From NCBI GenBank assembly GCA_003142595.1, contig PLMU01000012.1:1-45928 (forward strand): a stretch of DNA of 45,928 bases, in the 5' to 3' direction. Positions within the stretch are counted from its first letter, which is position 1. Every line of letters starts with the position of its first letter. Of the stretch, positions 1 through 7,827 are shown in pieces. A program made the position numbers and the translations under genes. Below the pieces are notes generated by a model. The model saw nothing but the letters and a program-made list of their open reading frames with translations. It ran no database searches and was not told the DNA's origin. This DNA comes from Phycisphaerales bacterium (GTDB lineage: Bacteria > Planctomycetota > Phycisphaerae > Sedimentisphaerales > UBA12454).

Positions 1-103
1 GAAAGAAGTTTTGGCACAAAACCCGCCATAGAGCTTTTCTGCCTTTGAGTTTACTGCCGCCAAACCTGTTTTCGTAGAGCGACTCAACATTTAACCAGGG
101 CAT
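1..103 (-). CDS. Unidentified protein, N-terminal 34 residues only (runs off window)
   Basis: Reading leftward from an ATG at 103 the frame stays open to the window edge and begins MPWLNVESLYENRFGGSK. A GGAGG ribosome binding site lies in the last codons of the upstream epimerase gene, a few bases before this ATG, so the gene is translationally linked to the epimerase and dehydrogenase. The 34 visible residues carry no motif I recognise. Its position at the end of a nucleotide-sugar operon makes a role in surface polysaccharide or glycan synthesis plausible, but this is only inference. Confidence 0.55.
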   Translation of the reverse strand, partial: MPWLNVESLYENRFGGSKLKGRKALWRVLCQNFF

Positions 104-106
104 TTT

Positions 107-1126
107 TTAGAAACCTCCCAATTCAATCTGCTGTTTTATCCACGGGATAATCTCATCAAGCGCCTGGTCTAATGTTGTTTTGCATTTGATATTGAGGATT
201 TTCTCGCTTTTTTCAATCGAGGGAATTCTTTTCTGGACATCGTATTCAAAAGGCTTATCGCTCACATATTTGAAAGGCTTGTTGCCGTTTATTTTTTTCC
301 AGATTACCCCGGCCAGTTCCATTACAGTAGTTGAAACAGGAGTTGAAATATTAAAATCGTCATTGATTGCCTTTTTGTTTTCAATACAGATGCGAATACC
401 GGTTGCCAGGTCGCCTGCGTATGTGTAATGACGAATCTGGTTACCCTGCCCGAGGAGATGAAGAGGGTCCTGACCTTTTAATACTTTCTGCACAAGGTCG
501 GGAACAACATGACTCATCGCTAGTTTAATATTTCCGGAATATATCTCTTTTTCCACCAACGCTTTTTTTTCTCCTGTGCCTATCGCGTTAAAAGGTCTGA
601 TTATTGTGTAAGGAAGTTTATACTGTTCGAAAGCGCCCTTGGCGAAATATTCACAGGCCAATTTCTGAAAACCGTATGTTGACAATGGCGGAGGACATTT
701 TAACTGCTCTCCTTCAGGAGTCGGAAAGACATTTGTGCTCTCGAATACCATTGAGGAAGATATTATATTTATTTTTTTAAGTTTTTTGTTTTTGAATGCC
801 CATATAGCCGCGTCGAATGTCGATGCGAGAATTCTTTCGTTTTCCGCCAGAAGGTCGTATGCCAGTTCGTGAAAAAGCGTTATTCCACCGATAATCGCCG
901 CAAGTCCCACAACCTGGTCGCACTCAGCTATCAGTTCTTTCATCAGCTTGACATCTTTTGCGTCGCCTTGTACGAATTTATAGTGGGGATGATTATCATA
1001 GCTTTTTGCGACTTTGCCGTATTTTGAATAATTATCTATTCCTACGATATCGTGTCCGTGTTCGAGAAGATCCTCCACGAGATATCCGCCGATAAAACCT
1101 GCTGAGCCTGTAACGAGGATTTTCAT
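107..1126 (-). CDS. NAD-dependent epimerase/dehydratase, nucleotide-sugar type
   Basis: Extended short-chain dehydrogenase/reductase of 339 residues, usual length for nucleotide-sugar epimerases and dehydratases. The N-terminal Rossmann motif GSAGFIG is at residues 7-13, followed by an acidic ribose-binding residue in GIDNYSK near 31. The catalytic set is visible as a Ser run at 123-125 and Tyr151-x3-Lys155 (YGFQK). It should act in the cytoplasm on an NAD(H)-bound UDP-, GDP- or TDP-sugar. The exact substrate cannot be read from sequence; GDP-mannose 3,5-epimerase-like and UDP-glucuronate decarboxylase/epimerase-like enzymes are alternatives. The start is one base from the stop of the upstream sugar dehydrogenase, so the two are co-transcribed and probably sequential steps in making a surface-polysaccharide precursor. 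Confidence 0.88.
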   Translation of the reverse strand: MKILVTGSAGFIGGYLVEDLLEHGHDIVGIDNYSKYGKVAKSYDNHPHYKFVQGDAKDVKLMKELIAECDQVVGLAAIIGGITLFHELAYDLLAENERILASTFDAAIWAFKNKKLKKINIISSSMVFESTNVFPTPEGEQLKCPPPLSTYGFQKLACEYFAKGAFEQYKLPYTIIRPFNAIGTGEKKALVEKEIYSGNIKLAMSHVVPDLVQKVLKGQDPLHLLGQGNQIRHYTYAGDLATGIRICIENKKAINDDFNISTPVSTTVMELAGVIWKKINGNKPFKYVSDKPFEYDVQKRIPSIEKSEKILNIKCKTTLDQALDEIIPWIKQQIELGGF

Positions 1127-1127
1127 T

Positions 1128-2327
1128 TTAGAACATACCTCCGCGACCTAAAAAGTTCCACATATCAACTATTATCTTTGATTCATAATCGAGTTTGAGT
1201 TTTTTGTATTCCGAATGCGTTGCACCGATAATGATAATATCTGATTTTTTTATAAGTTCATCTGCCGGCACAAGTCTGGCGTCTTTTACTAATGGGTCAG
1301 AGCAGAGAACTTGTTTTGTTTCTATAGTAAGAGCTTTTTTCAATTTATAAGAAAGAGATTCACGGGGATCATCGCTGTCGCCCTTGAATGCCATTCCGAG
1401 TATGCCGACCGTCTTCGTTTTTAGGTCGGTCTTTTCTTTTAATTTCTGGATAATGAAATTGGGAAGTCCCTCATTTATCAGCATTGCCGAATGCCCGAGG
1501 AAAAAGCTGTTGTTCGCGAACGCCGCAAGCTGCATAGTATCTTTAAATAGGCACGGCCCGGCCGCGAAACCTGCCTTTGTGAAGCCTTTGGTTCGCGGAT
1601 AATTATTGGTTACTGCGTCGTATATTTTATAAAAGTCCAGATTATTCTGCGTTGCAATCTGGTAGAACTGGTTGGAAATGGCAAACTGCAGATACCTCCA
1701 TACATTTGTGTAGAGTTTCGCCAGTTCGGCTTCGATGGGCTTCAGAGGGATGGTCTGTTTTGTAAGAGATTGGAATAATTCACTTACCTGTCGGATAGAT
1801 TCATCGTCGAATGATGAAATTATCTGGGGCAGGCCGCTGAGCTCTTCCATCGCTTTGCCCTCGGCAATTCTTTCAGGGCAAAAAGAAACCCGGGTTTTTT
1901 TGCTATTTTCTCTAAGCAGTTCCTGAATTTTTTCAGTTGTGCCGGGATAAACGGTGCTTCTTATGATTATGTGCTGCTGGTCGCTGAGCAGAGAGATTAT
2001 TTCTTCGAAAAAGTTTTTAAAGAGGGTAAACTGCGGATTAAGATGTTCGTCTATCGGTGTTCCTATTGTCAGGATAACAAAATGACTCTCGGATATTACA
2101 TTTTTATCAGAACTGATAAATAAAGTTTTATTGATTGTTTCCTGAAGGGGTTTTTCCGCACCGGCTTCTAAAAAAGGCATCCTGCCCTTTGATACCGTAT
2201 CGATTGAATTCTTGTTTATATCGTATAGTATTACTTTTTTTCCTGTTTTGGCAAATGATATACCCAAAGGCAGACCGATATGCCCAAGGCCTCCGATTAT
2301 ACATATATCGTAAGTAAATTTTTCCAT
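1128..2327 (-). CDS. UDP-glucose/UDP-ManNAc dehydrogenase family protein
   Basis: Nucleotide-sugar dehydrogenase of 399 residues, of the family that oxidises the C6 hydroxyl of a UDP-sugar to a uronic acid with two NAD+. The Rossmann motif GGLGHIG is at residues 12-18. The central part holds the substrate-binding segment with the catalytic cysteine at about 259, in GPCLFKD, followed by the conserved Lys/Asp. A C-terminal UDP-binding domain contains GMAFKGDSDDPRESLS, typical of the family (GxAFKxxxxDxRxS). Whether it makes UDP-glucuronate or UDP-N-acetylmannosaminuronate is not certain; the short glycine-poor cysteine motif departs from classical Ugd. It is the first gene of the polysaccharide operon visible here, directly ahead of the epimerase. 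Confidence 0.85.
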   Translation of the reverse strand: MEKFTYDICIIGGLGHIGLPLGISFAKTGKKVILYDINKNSIDTVSKGRMPFLEAGAEKPLQETINKTLFISSDKNVISESHFVILTIGTPIDEHLNPQFTLFKNFFEEIISLLSDQQHIIIRSTVYPGTTEKIQELLRENSKKTRVSFCPERIAEGKAMEELSGLPQIISSFDDESIRQVSELFQSLTKQTIPLKPIEAELAKLYTNVWRYLQFAISNQFYQIATQNNLDFYKIYDAVTNNYPRTKGFTKAGFAAGPCLFKDTMQLAAFANNSFFLGHSAMLINEGLPNFIIQKLKEKTDLKTKTVGILGMAFKGDSDDPRESLSYKLKKALTIETKQVLCSDPLVKDARLVPADELIKKSDIIIIGATHSEYKKLKLDYESKIIVDMWNFLGRGGMF

Positions 2328-2493
2328 AGGAAGTAACTTTCTGTAAAAATTAGTTTTGTCCTTTTTAGTACTTTATTATTCTTAACAACACTTAATTAGA
2401 AGCTATTTTGGACAAAAAGTAAAGACTAAATTTACAACGGAGGGAATTAAATTAGGAGTGAATATTGCTATAACTCTTTGCTATAAAAGCAAA

Positions 2494-2577
2494 TGCGAGC
2501 GAGAGGAGTCGAACCTCCACGTCCTTTCAGACACAAGGTCCTAAGCCTTGCGCGTATGCCAGTTCCGCCACGCTCGC
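2494..2577 (-). tRNA. tRNA-Leu (UAG anticodon)
   Basis: On the minus strand this forms a class II tRNA of 84 nt. The acceptor stem is GCGAGCG/CGCTCGC. The anticodon stem CAAGG/CCTTG encloses the loop CTTAGGA with anticodon TAG. There is a long variable arm and a T-arm with GGTTCGACTCC. The discriminator base is A, as expected for tRNA-Leu. The 3' CCA is not encoded. The gene lies just downstream of xseB on the same strand and upstream of nothing obvious for about 165 bases. Confidence 0.96.
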
Positions 2578-2580
2578 ATA

Positions 2581-2802
2581 TTACTTTTCTTTTTCCTTCG
2601 AGATTTCTTCGATTTTCTTTTCTGCTTTTTGCAGGATTTCCCGACAGTGTTTTATAAGTTCCATTCCCTGTTCGTATTGACTCAAACTCTGTTCGAGCGA
2701 AATCTGGCCGTCTTCGATTTTGCTGACGATATCGGTAAGTTTTTTTATCGCCTGCTCGAATGATAACTTGCTTATATCGTTATTATTGGTTTTGTCGCTC
2801 AT
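2581..2802 (-). CDS. xseB: Exodeoxyribonuclease VII small subunit
   Basis: Protein of 73 residues, the normal size for XseB. It contains the family segment LSFEQAIKKLTDIVSKIEDG followed by SLEQSLSQYEQGMELIKHC and a lysine/glutamate-rich helical tail. XseB forms helical partners around XseA to make the single-strand-specific exonuclease that degrades DNA in both directions to oligonucleotides. The gene follows the GH28 gene by 12 bases and lies two genes downstream of xseA, so it remains in the same transcription unit although it is not next to its partner. The tRNA-Leu gene follows three bases after the stop. Confidence 0.9.
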   Translation of the reverse strand: MSDKTNNNDISKLSFEQAIKKLTDIVSKIEDGQISLEQSLSQYEQGMELIKHCREILQKAEKKIEEISKEKEK

Positions 2803-2814
2803 AAAGTTTTTCCG

Positions 2815-4218
2815 TCATTTCTTGATTTCGGATTTCGTCTCGGCAGGGTTACTGACAAGTTTGCCGTTAAGTTTCACATTTTCCAAAACGAGGTTCTTGA
2901 CATTGCTGATAATTGAAATGTTGGGGTCGCTGATATTGTCGAACGTGCAATTTTTCAGGCGAACATCAGTAATTGGTGCGTTTTCAAGACCTCGCAGGTA
3001 TAATGCGTATTTGCTTTTCTTGCTCATAACGTTTTCCATATTGATATTCCGGGCAACCGGTTTGTAAGTGCCTTTTTCGATATCCTGATAAAAGAAATCT
3101 ACCAGCAGCACAGCCCCTTTTACCTGGCCGACTGTAATGTTCCTTACATAAACATTTTCCATAAATCCGCCGCGAGCAGAGTTGGTTTTGAGTCTTATCG
3201 CATGGTCCAGGTTCGGGTCGTCCATTATGCATTTTTCCACAAAAATATTTCTTGCGCCGCTTGTTATTTCGCTGCCGATAGCAACGCCGGCGTGTCCGGC
3301 TTTCATTGTGCTGTTGCGGACAATGATATTTTCACTTGGCACGTTTACTCGCCTGGCGTCGTTATTTCTGCCAGATTTTATTGCGATACAGTCATCTCCC
3401 GTATTGAAATAGCAGCCATCGATAAGAAGGTCTTTGCACGATTCAGGGTCGCAGCCGTCATTATTGGGGCCGCTGCCGTCAACTCTTACGTTTCTAATGG
3501 TAATGTTCTGTGAAAGTACCGGATGAATATGCCAGAACGGCCCGTTTACTATTTTAATTCCTTCTATCAAGACATTTTTGCATTTATATGGTTCAATCAT
3601 ATTGGGACTTAATGTCTTGCCGCCGTATTGTCTTTCTTTGACCGGTACTCCGTCCCGTCCCTGGTCAAATAACTTTGTTCGGTCTTCACGCCGCTTGGGA
3701 AGTTTTTTCCATTTCCACCAATTCGCGCCTTGTCCATCGAGCGTTCCTTTACCTGTGATGGCAATATTCTTTTCATTAGAGGCGTAAATCAACGGCGAAT
3801 AATTCATACACTCGACACCTTCCCAGCGGGTATGCACAGCCGGAAGATACATATTCGGGTCGGTTGAAAATTTAACAATGGCACTTTCGGAAATGTAAAG
3901 GTTGACATTGCTTTTCAGATAAATCGCGCCGGTCAAAAATGTACCTGCAGGAACCACTACTCGTCCGCCGCCGGCTTTATTTGCTTCCAATATCGCTTTA
4001 TTGATAGCAGCGGTGCAATTTGTTTTTCCATCTCCGATTGCGCCGAAATTGGTAATATTGAAATCCTTGTTTGGAAACGTTGGTGCCTTAATTTTGCTCA
4101 AAATCTTATCCGCCTGCTCCCAGCCGGCCTTTGCCTGACTAACAGGCCCAATCAACAGAATAATACCAATCAATACAGACAAAACTGTTAAGTTTACTGC
4201 AATTGTGTGTTTTTTCAC
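2815..4218 (-). CDS. Exported glycoside hydrolase family 28 (polygalacturonase-like)
   Basis: Predicted secreted pectin-type hydrolase with a right-handed parallel beta-helix. A GTG start at 4218 is chosen because it follows a GAAAGGA ribosome binding site and gives a proper signal peptide (KK, a hydrophobic run, then VSQAKA), about 467 residues. An upstream ATG at 4287 would overlap the end of xseA and bury the signal. Conserved GH28 features are visible: N-terminal FGAIGDGKTN, the catalytic aspartates in NNDGCDP (about Asp254) and GDDC (about Asp275/276), the histidine of GHAGVAIGSE (about His309), and RLKTN. GH28 enzymes invert the linkage of galacturonan or related uronan chains. The substrate here could equally be rhamnogalacturonan or xylogalacturonan. 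Its placement between xseA and xseB is unusual. Confidence 0.9.
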   Translation of the reverse strand: MKKHTIAVNLTVLSVLIGIILLIGPVSQAKAGWEQADKILSKIKAPTFPNKDFNITNFGAIGDGKTNCTAAINKAILEANKAGGGRVVVPAGTFLTGAIYLKSNVNLYISESAIVKFSTDPNMYLPAVHTRWEGVECMNYSPLIYASNEKNIAITGKGTLDGQGANWWKWKKLPKRREDRTKLFDQGRDGVPVKERQYGGKTLSPNMIEPYKCKNVLIEGIKIVNGPFWHIHPVLSQNITIRNVRVDGSGPNNDGCDPESCKDLLIDGCYFNTGDDCIAIKSGRNNDARRVNVPSENIIVRNSTMKAGHAGVAIGSEITSGARNIFVEKCIMDDPNLDHAIRLKTNSARGGFMENVYVRNITVGQVKGAVLLVDFFYQDIEKGTYKPVARNINMENVMSKKSKYALYLRGLENAPITDVRLKNCTFDNISDPNISIISNVKNLVLENVKLNGKLVSNPAETKSEIKK

Positions 4219-4261
4219 TATGCTATTCCTTTCTTTGAAGTTGGTTATAATTGCGGCTATT

Positions 4262-5647
4262 CTACTTTTTTGTAACCTTGCTTTCAATTATATTTTCATT
4301 CGCAAGTTCGGTTATTATCGAATCGCCGATATTGACATCCGCAGGGCTTGTAATGACCTTTCCCGTAATCGCTTGTTTAGCGATGCTGTATCCGCGGTTT
4401 AGAATGCTTTTTGGGCTGCACGCCGATAGTTTTCCGGCCTGTGTTTCAATCTGAAGTTTAACGAAAGCTAAAAGTCCGCTTGTTTTTTGCGACAATCTGT
4501 TTTGATAATTATTTATAGCTATTTTTTTATCGGCAATAAGCCGGTGAGGCTCGATTTTCAATAGCATCTCAAAATACCTCTGCAGCACTTTGCGAATATT
4601 AGCGACAAATGATTTAGCCGATTCAGCCATGTTATTTTCAAAATCATCGAGAGATTGTCCTCTGTTTTGTATTATTACCAGGGGATTGCGGAATACTGCC
4701 GCGGCAAGAATTGTTTTCAGTCTTTGCGCAGATAATTTTATCGCCGACTCGGCATTTGCCTTTATCCTTTTGTCAGCGGAATCTATCTGCTGCAAAACTT
4801 CTTTGATATCCGGCACGGCTATCATACCCGCCTTTGTCGGCGTCGATGCCCGTGCGTCAGCGACAAAATCTGCTATTGTAAAATCTACTTCGTGTCCGAC
4901 TGCGCTTATAACCGGAATTTTGGAATTGTATATTGCCCTCGCGACGGCTTCTTCGTTAAATGCCCACAGGTCTTCCATCGACCCTCCGCCTCGCCCGACA
5001 ATTATAACGTCCAGTTTTAATGTTGTATTTCTTTTATTGACGTCTTTTATCGCCGCCGCGATTTTTCCGGCCGCTCCTTCACCCTGTACTGGCACATCAT
5101 AAAATAAAAGTTTCGCCACCGGCCAGCGATTATAAATACTGTCAACGATGTCGTGCAGTGCCGCCCCCGATTCGCTTGTGAGTATGCCTATTCTCAAGGG
5201 GTATTGCGGCAGGGGCTTTTTGTGTTCTTCGCTGAAAAGGCCTTCCGCCTCAAGGCGGTTTCGCATCTGTTCGAACGCAAGCTGAAGTGCCCCGACTCCC
5301 GCAGGCGACATTGATTCAGCGTAAAACTGGTATTTGCCCTGTGGTGGATAAACATCTATATGACCCTTTGTTAGGATTGCCAGCCCGTTTTCAGGCTTGA
5401 ATTTCACCTTTGTAAAGTCGCTGCCCCACATCACGCAGGGGATAATGGCATTTTCATCTTTAAGGTCGAAATAGCAGTGTCCGCTCGAATGTCTCTTAAA
5501 GCCGCTGATTTCGCCGGTAATTGTAACTTGTCCCGGCAGGGCGCCTTCAAGGCTTACCTTTATAAGCGATGTGATTTGGCTTACGGTATAGATTTTCGCC
5601 TTTGGTTTGCTTGGCTCTTTGGGTTCGTCAAATAAACTGTCTTTCAT
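4262..5647 (-). CDS. xseA: Exodeoxyribonuclease VII large subunit
   Basis: Protein of 461 residues, close to the family length. An N-terminal OB-fold (about residues 18-115, with TVSQITSLIK, GEISGFKRHSSGHCYFDLKD and CVMWGSD) binds single-stranded DNA. The catalytic core follows (about 120-330) with IGILTSESGAALHDI, the GRGGGS turn, and AVGHEVDFTIADFVADARASTP. The C-terminus is a long helical coiled coil that would bind XseB. The complex trims single-stranded DNA in repair. The ATG at 5647 directly precedes the conserved start region. It is the first gene of a three-gene minus-strand unit, xseA - GH28 - xseB. Confidence 0.95.
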   Translation of the reverse strand: MKDSLFDEPKEPSKPKAKIYTVSQITSLIKVSLEGALPGQVTITGEISGFKRHSSGHCYFDLKDENAIIPCVMWGSDFTKVKFKPENGLAILTKGHIDVYPPQGKYQFYAESMSPAGVGALQLAFEQMRNRLEAEGLFSEEHKKPLPQYPLRIGILTSESGAALHDIVDSIYNRWPVAKLLFYDVPVQGEGAAGKIAAAIKDVNKRNTTLKLDVIIVGRGGGSMEDLWAFNEEAVARAIYNSKIPVISAVGHEVDFTIADFVADARASTPTKAGMIAVPDIKEVLQQIDSADKRIKANAESAIKLSAQRLKTILAAAVFRNPLVIIQNRGQSLDDFENNMAESAKSFVANIRKVLQRYFEMLLKIEPHRLIADKKIAINNYQNRLSQKTSGLLAFVKLQIETQAGKLSACSPKSILNRGYSIAKQAITGKVITSPADVNIGDSIITELANENIIESKVTKK

Positions 5648-5683
5648 AGGCCGTAAGTATAAGTTTAGTTTGCCAGTTGTTCC

Positions 5684-5717
5684 ATAAAAAAAGCCGCAGG
5701 CTTCAGCCCACGGCTTT
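5684..5717 (-). terminator. Rho-independent terminator after the PEP-CTERM pair
   Basis: Read on the minus strand, AAAGCCG pairs with CGGCTTT around an inner GGC-TGAA-GCC hairpin, followed by a run of T. It lies about 24 bases after the stop of the second PEP-CTERM gene and before xseA, so it separates the two units. Confidence 0.85.
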
Positions 5718-5740
5718 GAAAATTTATATGTAAATATTAT

Positions 5741-6229
5741 TTATTTTTTGCGTCTAATCATCAATCCGCCGAGGCAAAGCAGGGCGATTGTTGCCGGCTC
5801 TGGAACAATCGTAATAGTATTACTAATCAGGTCTACATCATCAAAGTTGCCGTCAAAGCTCTGGTAAGCAGTAATTTTATCGCCTAACACTGCACCACTG
5901 TAGTTTATCATTAGCCAAACACCTGTTGGATAAATACTAGTATAGGATATCATGTTGAAAACCTCTCCGATACCACCATCATAATAAAAAGGTTCAATAG
6001 ATCCTGGCCAGGAGTCTGGCGGAGCATCAGGGCCAAGATATGATGATAAAGTACCCACACCCTGTATGCAAACAGCCATTGAAAGGTCAGACTGATTGCT
6101 GGAAGGCACAACCCAGAGGTTTAAAGTGCCCCAGCCGGTATTGCTGCTGCCGCTTAGCGTCATAGATATTGTTGCATTTGCCAATGAGGCCATAGCAAGA
6201 ACTAAAACTAAAAATAACAACTTCTTCAT
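5741..6229 (-). CDS. Small PEP-CTERM sorted protein (copy 2)
   Basis: Exported protein of 162 residues. The signal peptide begins MKKLLFLVLVLAMASLANA, followed by a beta-rich domain starting TISMTLSGSS. The C-terminus carries a complete PEP-CTERM sorting signal: VPEP at about 143, a hydrophobic stretch, and the basic tail RRKK. In other bacteria this signal is processed by an exosortase and is linked to extracellular polysaccharide; no exosortase gene is in the window. It lies 20 bases downstream of a paralogue and shares long blocks with it (ISMTLSG, SYTS-YPTGVWL, ITAYQS-DGNFDDVD), showing tandem duplication. The domain itself is not recognised. It should be anchored to or released from the outer envelope. 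Confidence 0.88.
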   Translation of the reverse strand: MKKLLFLVLVLAMASLANATISMTLSGSSNTGWGTLNLWVVPSSNQSDLSMAVCIQGVGTLSSYLGPDAPPDSWPGSIEPFYYDGGIGEVFNMISYTSIYPTGVWLMINYSGAVLGDKITAYQSFDGNFDDVDLISNTITIVPEPATIALLCLGGLMIRRKK

Positions 6230-6249
6230 CTTCCTTCTCCCTTAATAAT

Positions 6250-6774
6250 TTATTTCTTGCGTCTAAGCATCAAACCGCCGATGCAAAGCAGGGCGATTGT
6301 CGCCGGCTCTGGAATAGCCATAAGAGAGTTGCTCTGCATGTCTACATCATCAAAGTTGCCGTCAGCGCTCTGGTAAGCAGTGATAACAGCGTCTGCACCT
6401 ATACCACTGTAGGTTACTGTTAGCCAAACACCTGTTGGATAAACACTGGTATATGACATCATGCTCCAGATTTCTCCGTTTCCATAAGTTGCAACAAGTG
6501 AAGTACCCAGTGCAGCATCCATACCTGCCATATCGACACCGGCATCTTCTGAATCTGTCGGAGCAGAAGCGCCAAGAGTGCCCGCGCTCAAAGTACCCGT
6601 GCCCTTTAGACAAATAGCCATCGAAAGGTCAAGCTGGCCAGTGGCTGAAGGTACAACGTAAAGGTCTATAATGCCTGAACCGGGAGTGCTGTCGCCGCTT
6701 AGCGTCATAGATATTGTTGCGTTTGCCGATGAAACCGCTGTGAGAATAAATAGAATTGCTAATAACTTCTTCAT
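6250..6774 (-). CDS. Small PEP-CTERM sorted protein (copy 1)
   Basis: Exported protein of 174 residues, paralogous to the next gene downstream. It has a signal peptide (MKKLLAILFILTAVSSANA), a beta-rich body beginning TISMTLSGDS, and the PEP-CTERM signal IPEP near residue 154, then a hydrophobic helix and RRKK. Compared with copy 2 it has a roughly 12-residue insertion in the variable middle (an acidic, Met/Ala-rich loop around SEDAGVDMAGMDAALG). A strong AGGAGG ribosome binding site precedes the ATG and a good sigma-70-type promoter lies about 40 bases upstream, so it heads a two-gene unit. No enzymatic motif is visible; a structural or matrix role is inference. Confidence 0.88.
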   Translation of the reverse strand: MKKLLAILFILTAVSSANATISMTLSGDSTPGSGIIDLYVVPSATGQLDLSMAICLKGTGTLSAGTLGASAPTDSEDAGVDMAGMDAALGTSLVATYGNGEIWSMMSYTSVYPTGVWLTVTYSGIGADAVITAYQSADGNFDDVDMQSNSLMAIPEPATIALLCIGGLMLRRKK

Positions 6775-6814
6775 TTTTATGCCTCCTGAATATAGAAACC
6801 TTATATCTGCTCTA

Positions 6815-6844
6815 ATTATACTAACATTGTCCTGAAAAATGCAA
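6815..6844 (-). promoter_or_regulatory. Sigma-70-type promoter of the PEP-CTERM pair
   Basis: On the minus strand, TTGCAT (6844-6839) and TATAAT (6820-6815) are separated by 18 bases, followed about 40 bases later by the ATG of the first PEP-CTERM gene with AGGAGG in between. Both hexamers are close to consensus. Confidence 0.7.
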
Positions 6845-6971
6845 GTAAAAACCGCATTTTATTTTTTTTGTAAGTATTTTTAAATAATGGTGTTATAGAT
6901 GCACTTGCCATTATGTGATTTGCTCTTCAAGAAAAGCCGTAGGCGTAAAATCTGCCTCTTTTGCCCGCTGT

Positions 6972-7823
6972 TTACTCGAAATCGCTGTTGTAGTCCGGCT
7001 TGCCGTCATCGCTGTCGTAACTGATAGAATCGCTTTTTTCGTCTTTGAATTCGAATCGGCTGATTTTCTCTGCTTTTTTTGTGTTGCTGTCGATGGTTAC
7101 AATAATGCTGTTCAGCCGCAAGTCTCCTGTTGCGATTTCAAACGGGCAGGGCATTCGCGTCCGGAAATTTTTCAGAACGGACTCGATTTTTCTGCCCAGC
7201 ACCGAATGATGAGCTCCGGTCATTCCGATATCCGTAATATATGCGGTGCCTTTCGGCAGAATTTTTTCGTCAGCCGTTACAACGTGCGTATGTGTTCCGA
7301 ATACACAGCTTACTCTGCCGTCGAGATAATATCCCATCGAGACTTTTTCGCTCGTCGCTTCCGCGTGAATCTCCACGATAATAATATCGGCCTGCTGCGA
7401 TAATTTCGGCAGAATCGCATCGATGCAGTCGTAAGGGCTGTCCGCCGGCTTCATAAAAATTCTGCCGATAAGCGGAACAACAGCAATAACAGGCCCTTTT
7501 GCGGTTTTGTAAATTGCAAAACTTTTGCCCGCCGCGTGCGCCGAAAAATTCGCCGGCCTTGCTATATTGTCGTTTTTTTCCAGAACGGTGATTATATCTT
7601 TCTTTTTATAGACATGGTCGCCCAGCGTAATCATATTAACGCCGTATTTCAGGAGTTTTTCATAAATCTGGTATGTAAGTCCCGAGCCGCCTGCCGAGTT
7701 TTCCGCGTTGGCTATAACGCAGTCTATCTGGTGTTCTTTTATAATCGCGGCAAGATTATCTGCCATGATTCTTTTTCCCGGCCGGCCGACTATATCGCCT
7801 ATACACAGAATATTCAGTTTCAT
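6972..7823 (-). CDS. ymdB: YmdB-like metallophosphoesterase (cyclic-nucleotide phosphodiesterase family)
   Basis: Protein of 283 residues of the TIGR00282/YmdB family, whose characterised members hydrolyse cyclic nucleotides such as 2',3'-cAMP with a two-metal centre. Expected ligands are visible: Asp10 in CIGDIVGRPG, Glu41-Asn42 in ANAENSAGGSG, a His in IVEIHAE, and the two His of GTHTH. The usual asparagine of the GNH motif is replaced by Asp69 (TLGDH). A C-terminal acidic, Asp/Ser-rich tail of about 20 residues extends beyond the fold. It lies four bases after rny; rny-ymdB adjacency is also known in Firmicutes, pointing to a shared RNA-metabolism role. Function is well supported at family level; activity with the Asp substitution is untested. 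Confidence 0.87.
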   Translation of the reverse strand: MKLNILCIGDIVGRPGKRIMADNLAAIIKEHQIDCVIANAENSAGGSGLTYQIYEKLLKYGVNMITLGDHVYKKKDIITVLEKNDNIARPANFSAHAAGKSFAIYKTAKGPVIAVVPLIGRIFMKPADSPYDCIDAILPKLSQQADIIIVEIHAEATSEKVSMGYYLDGRVSCVFGTHTHVVTADEKILPKGTAYITDIGMTGAHHSVLGRKIESVLKNFRTRMPCPFEIATGDLRLNSIIVTIDSNTKKAEKISRFEFKDEKSDSISYDSDDGKPDYNSDFE

Positions 7824-7827
7824 TTTT

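Noticed and set aside
4219-4287. Upstream ATG extension of the GH28 gene
   Set aside because: Overlaps xseA and would place 23 residues before a clear signal peptide; the GTG at 4218 has a proper ribosome binding site.
6910-6971. Possible 20-residue continuation frame after ymdB
   Set aside because: Reads plausibly (ADFTPTAFLEEQIT) but has no start codon or ribosome binding site.
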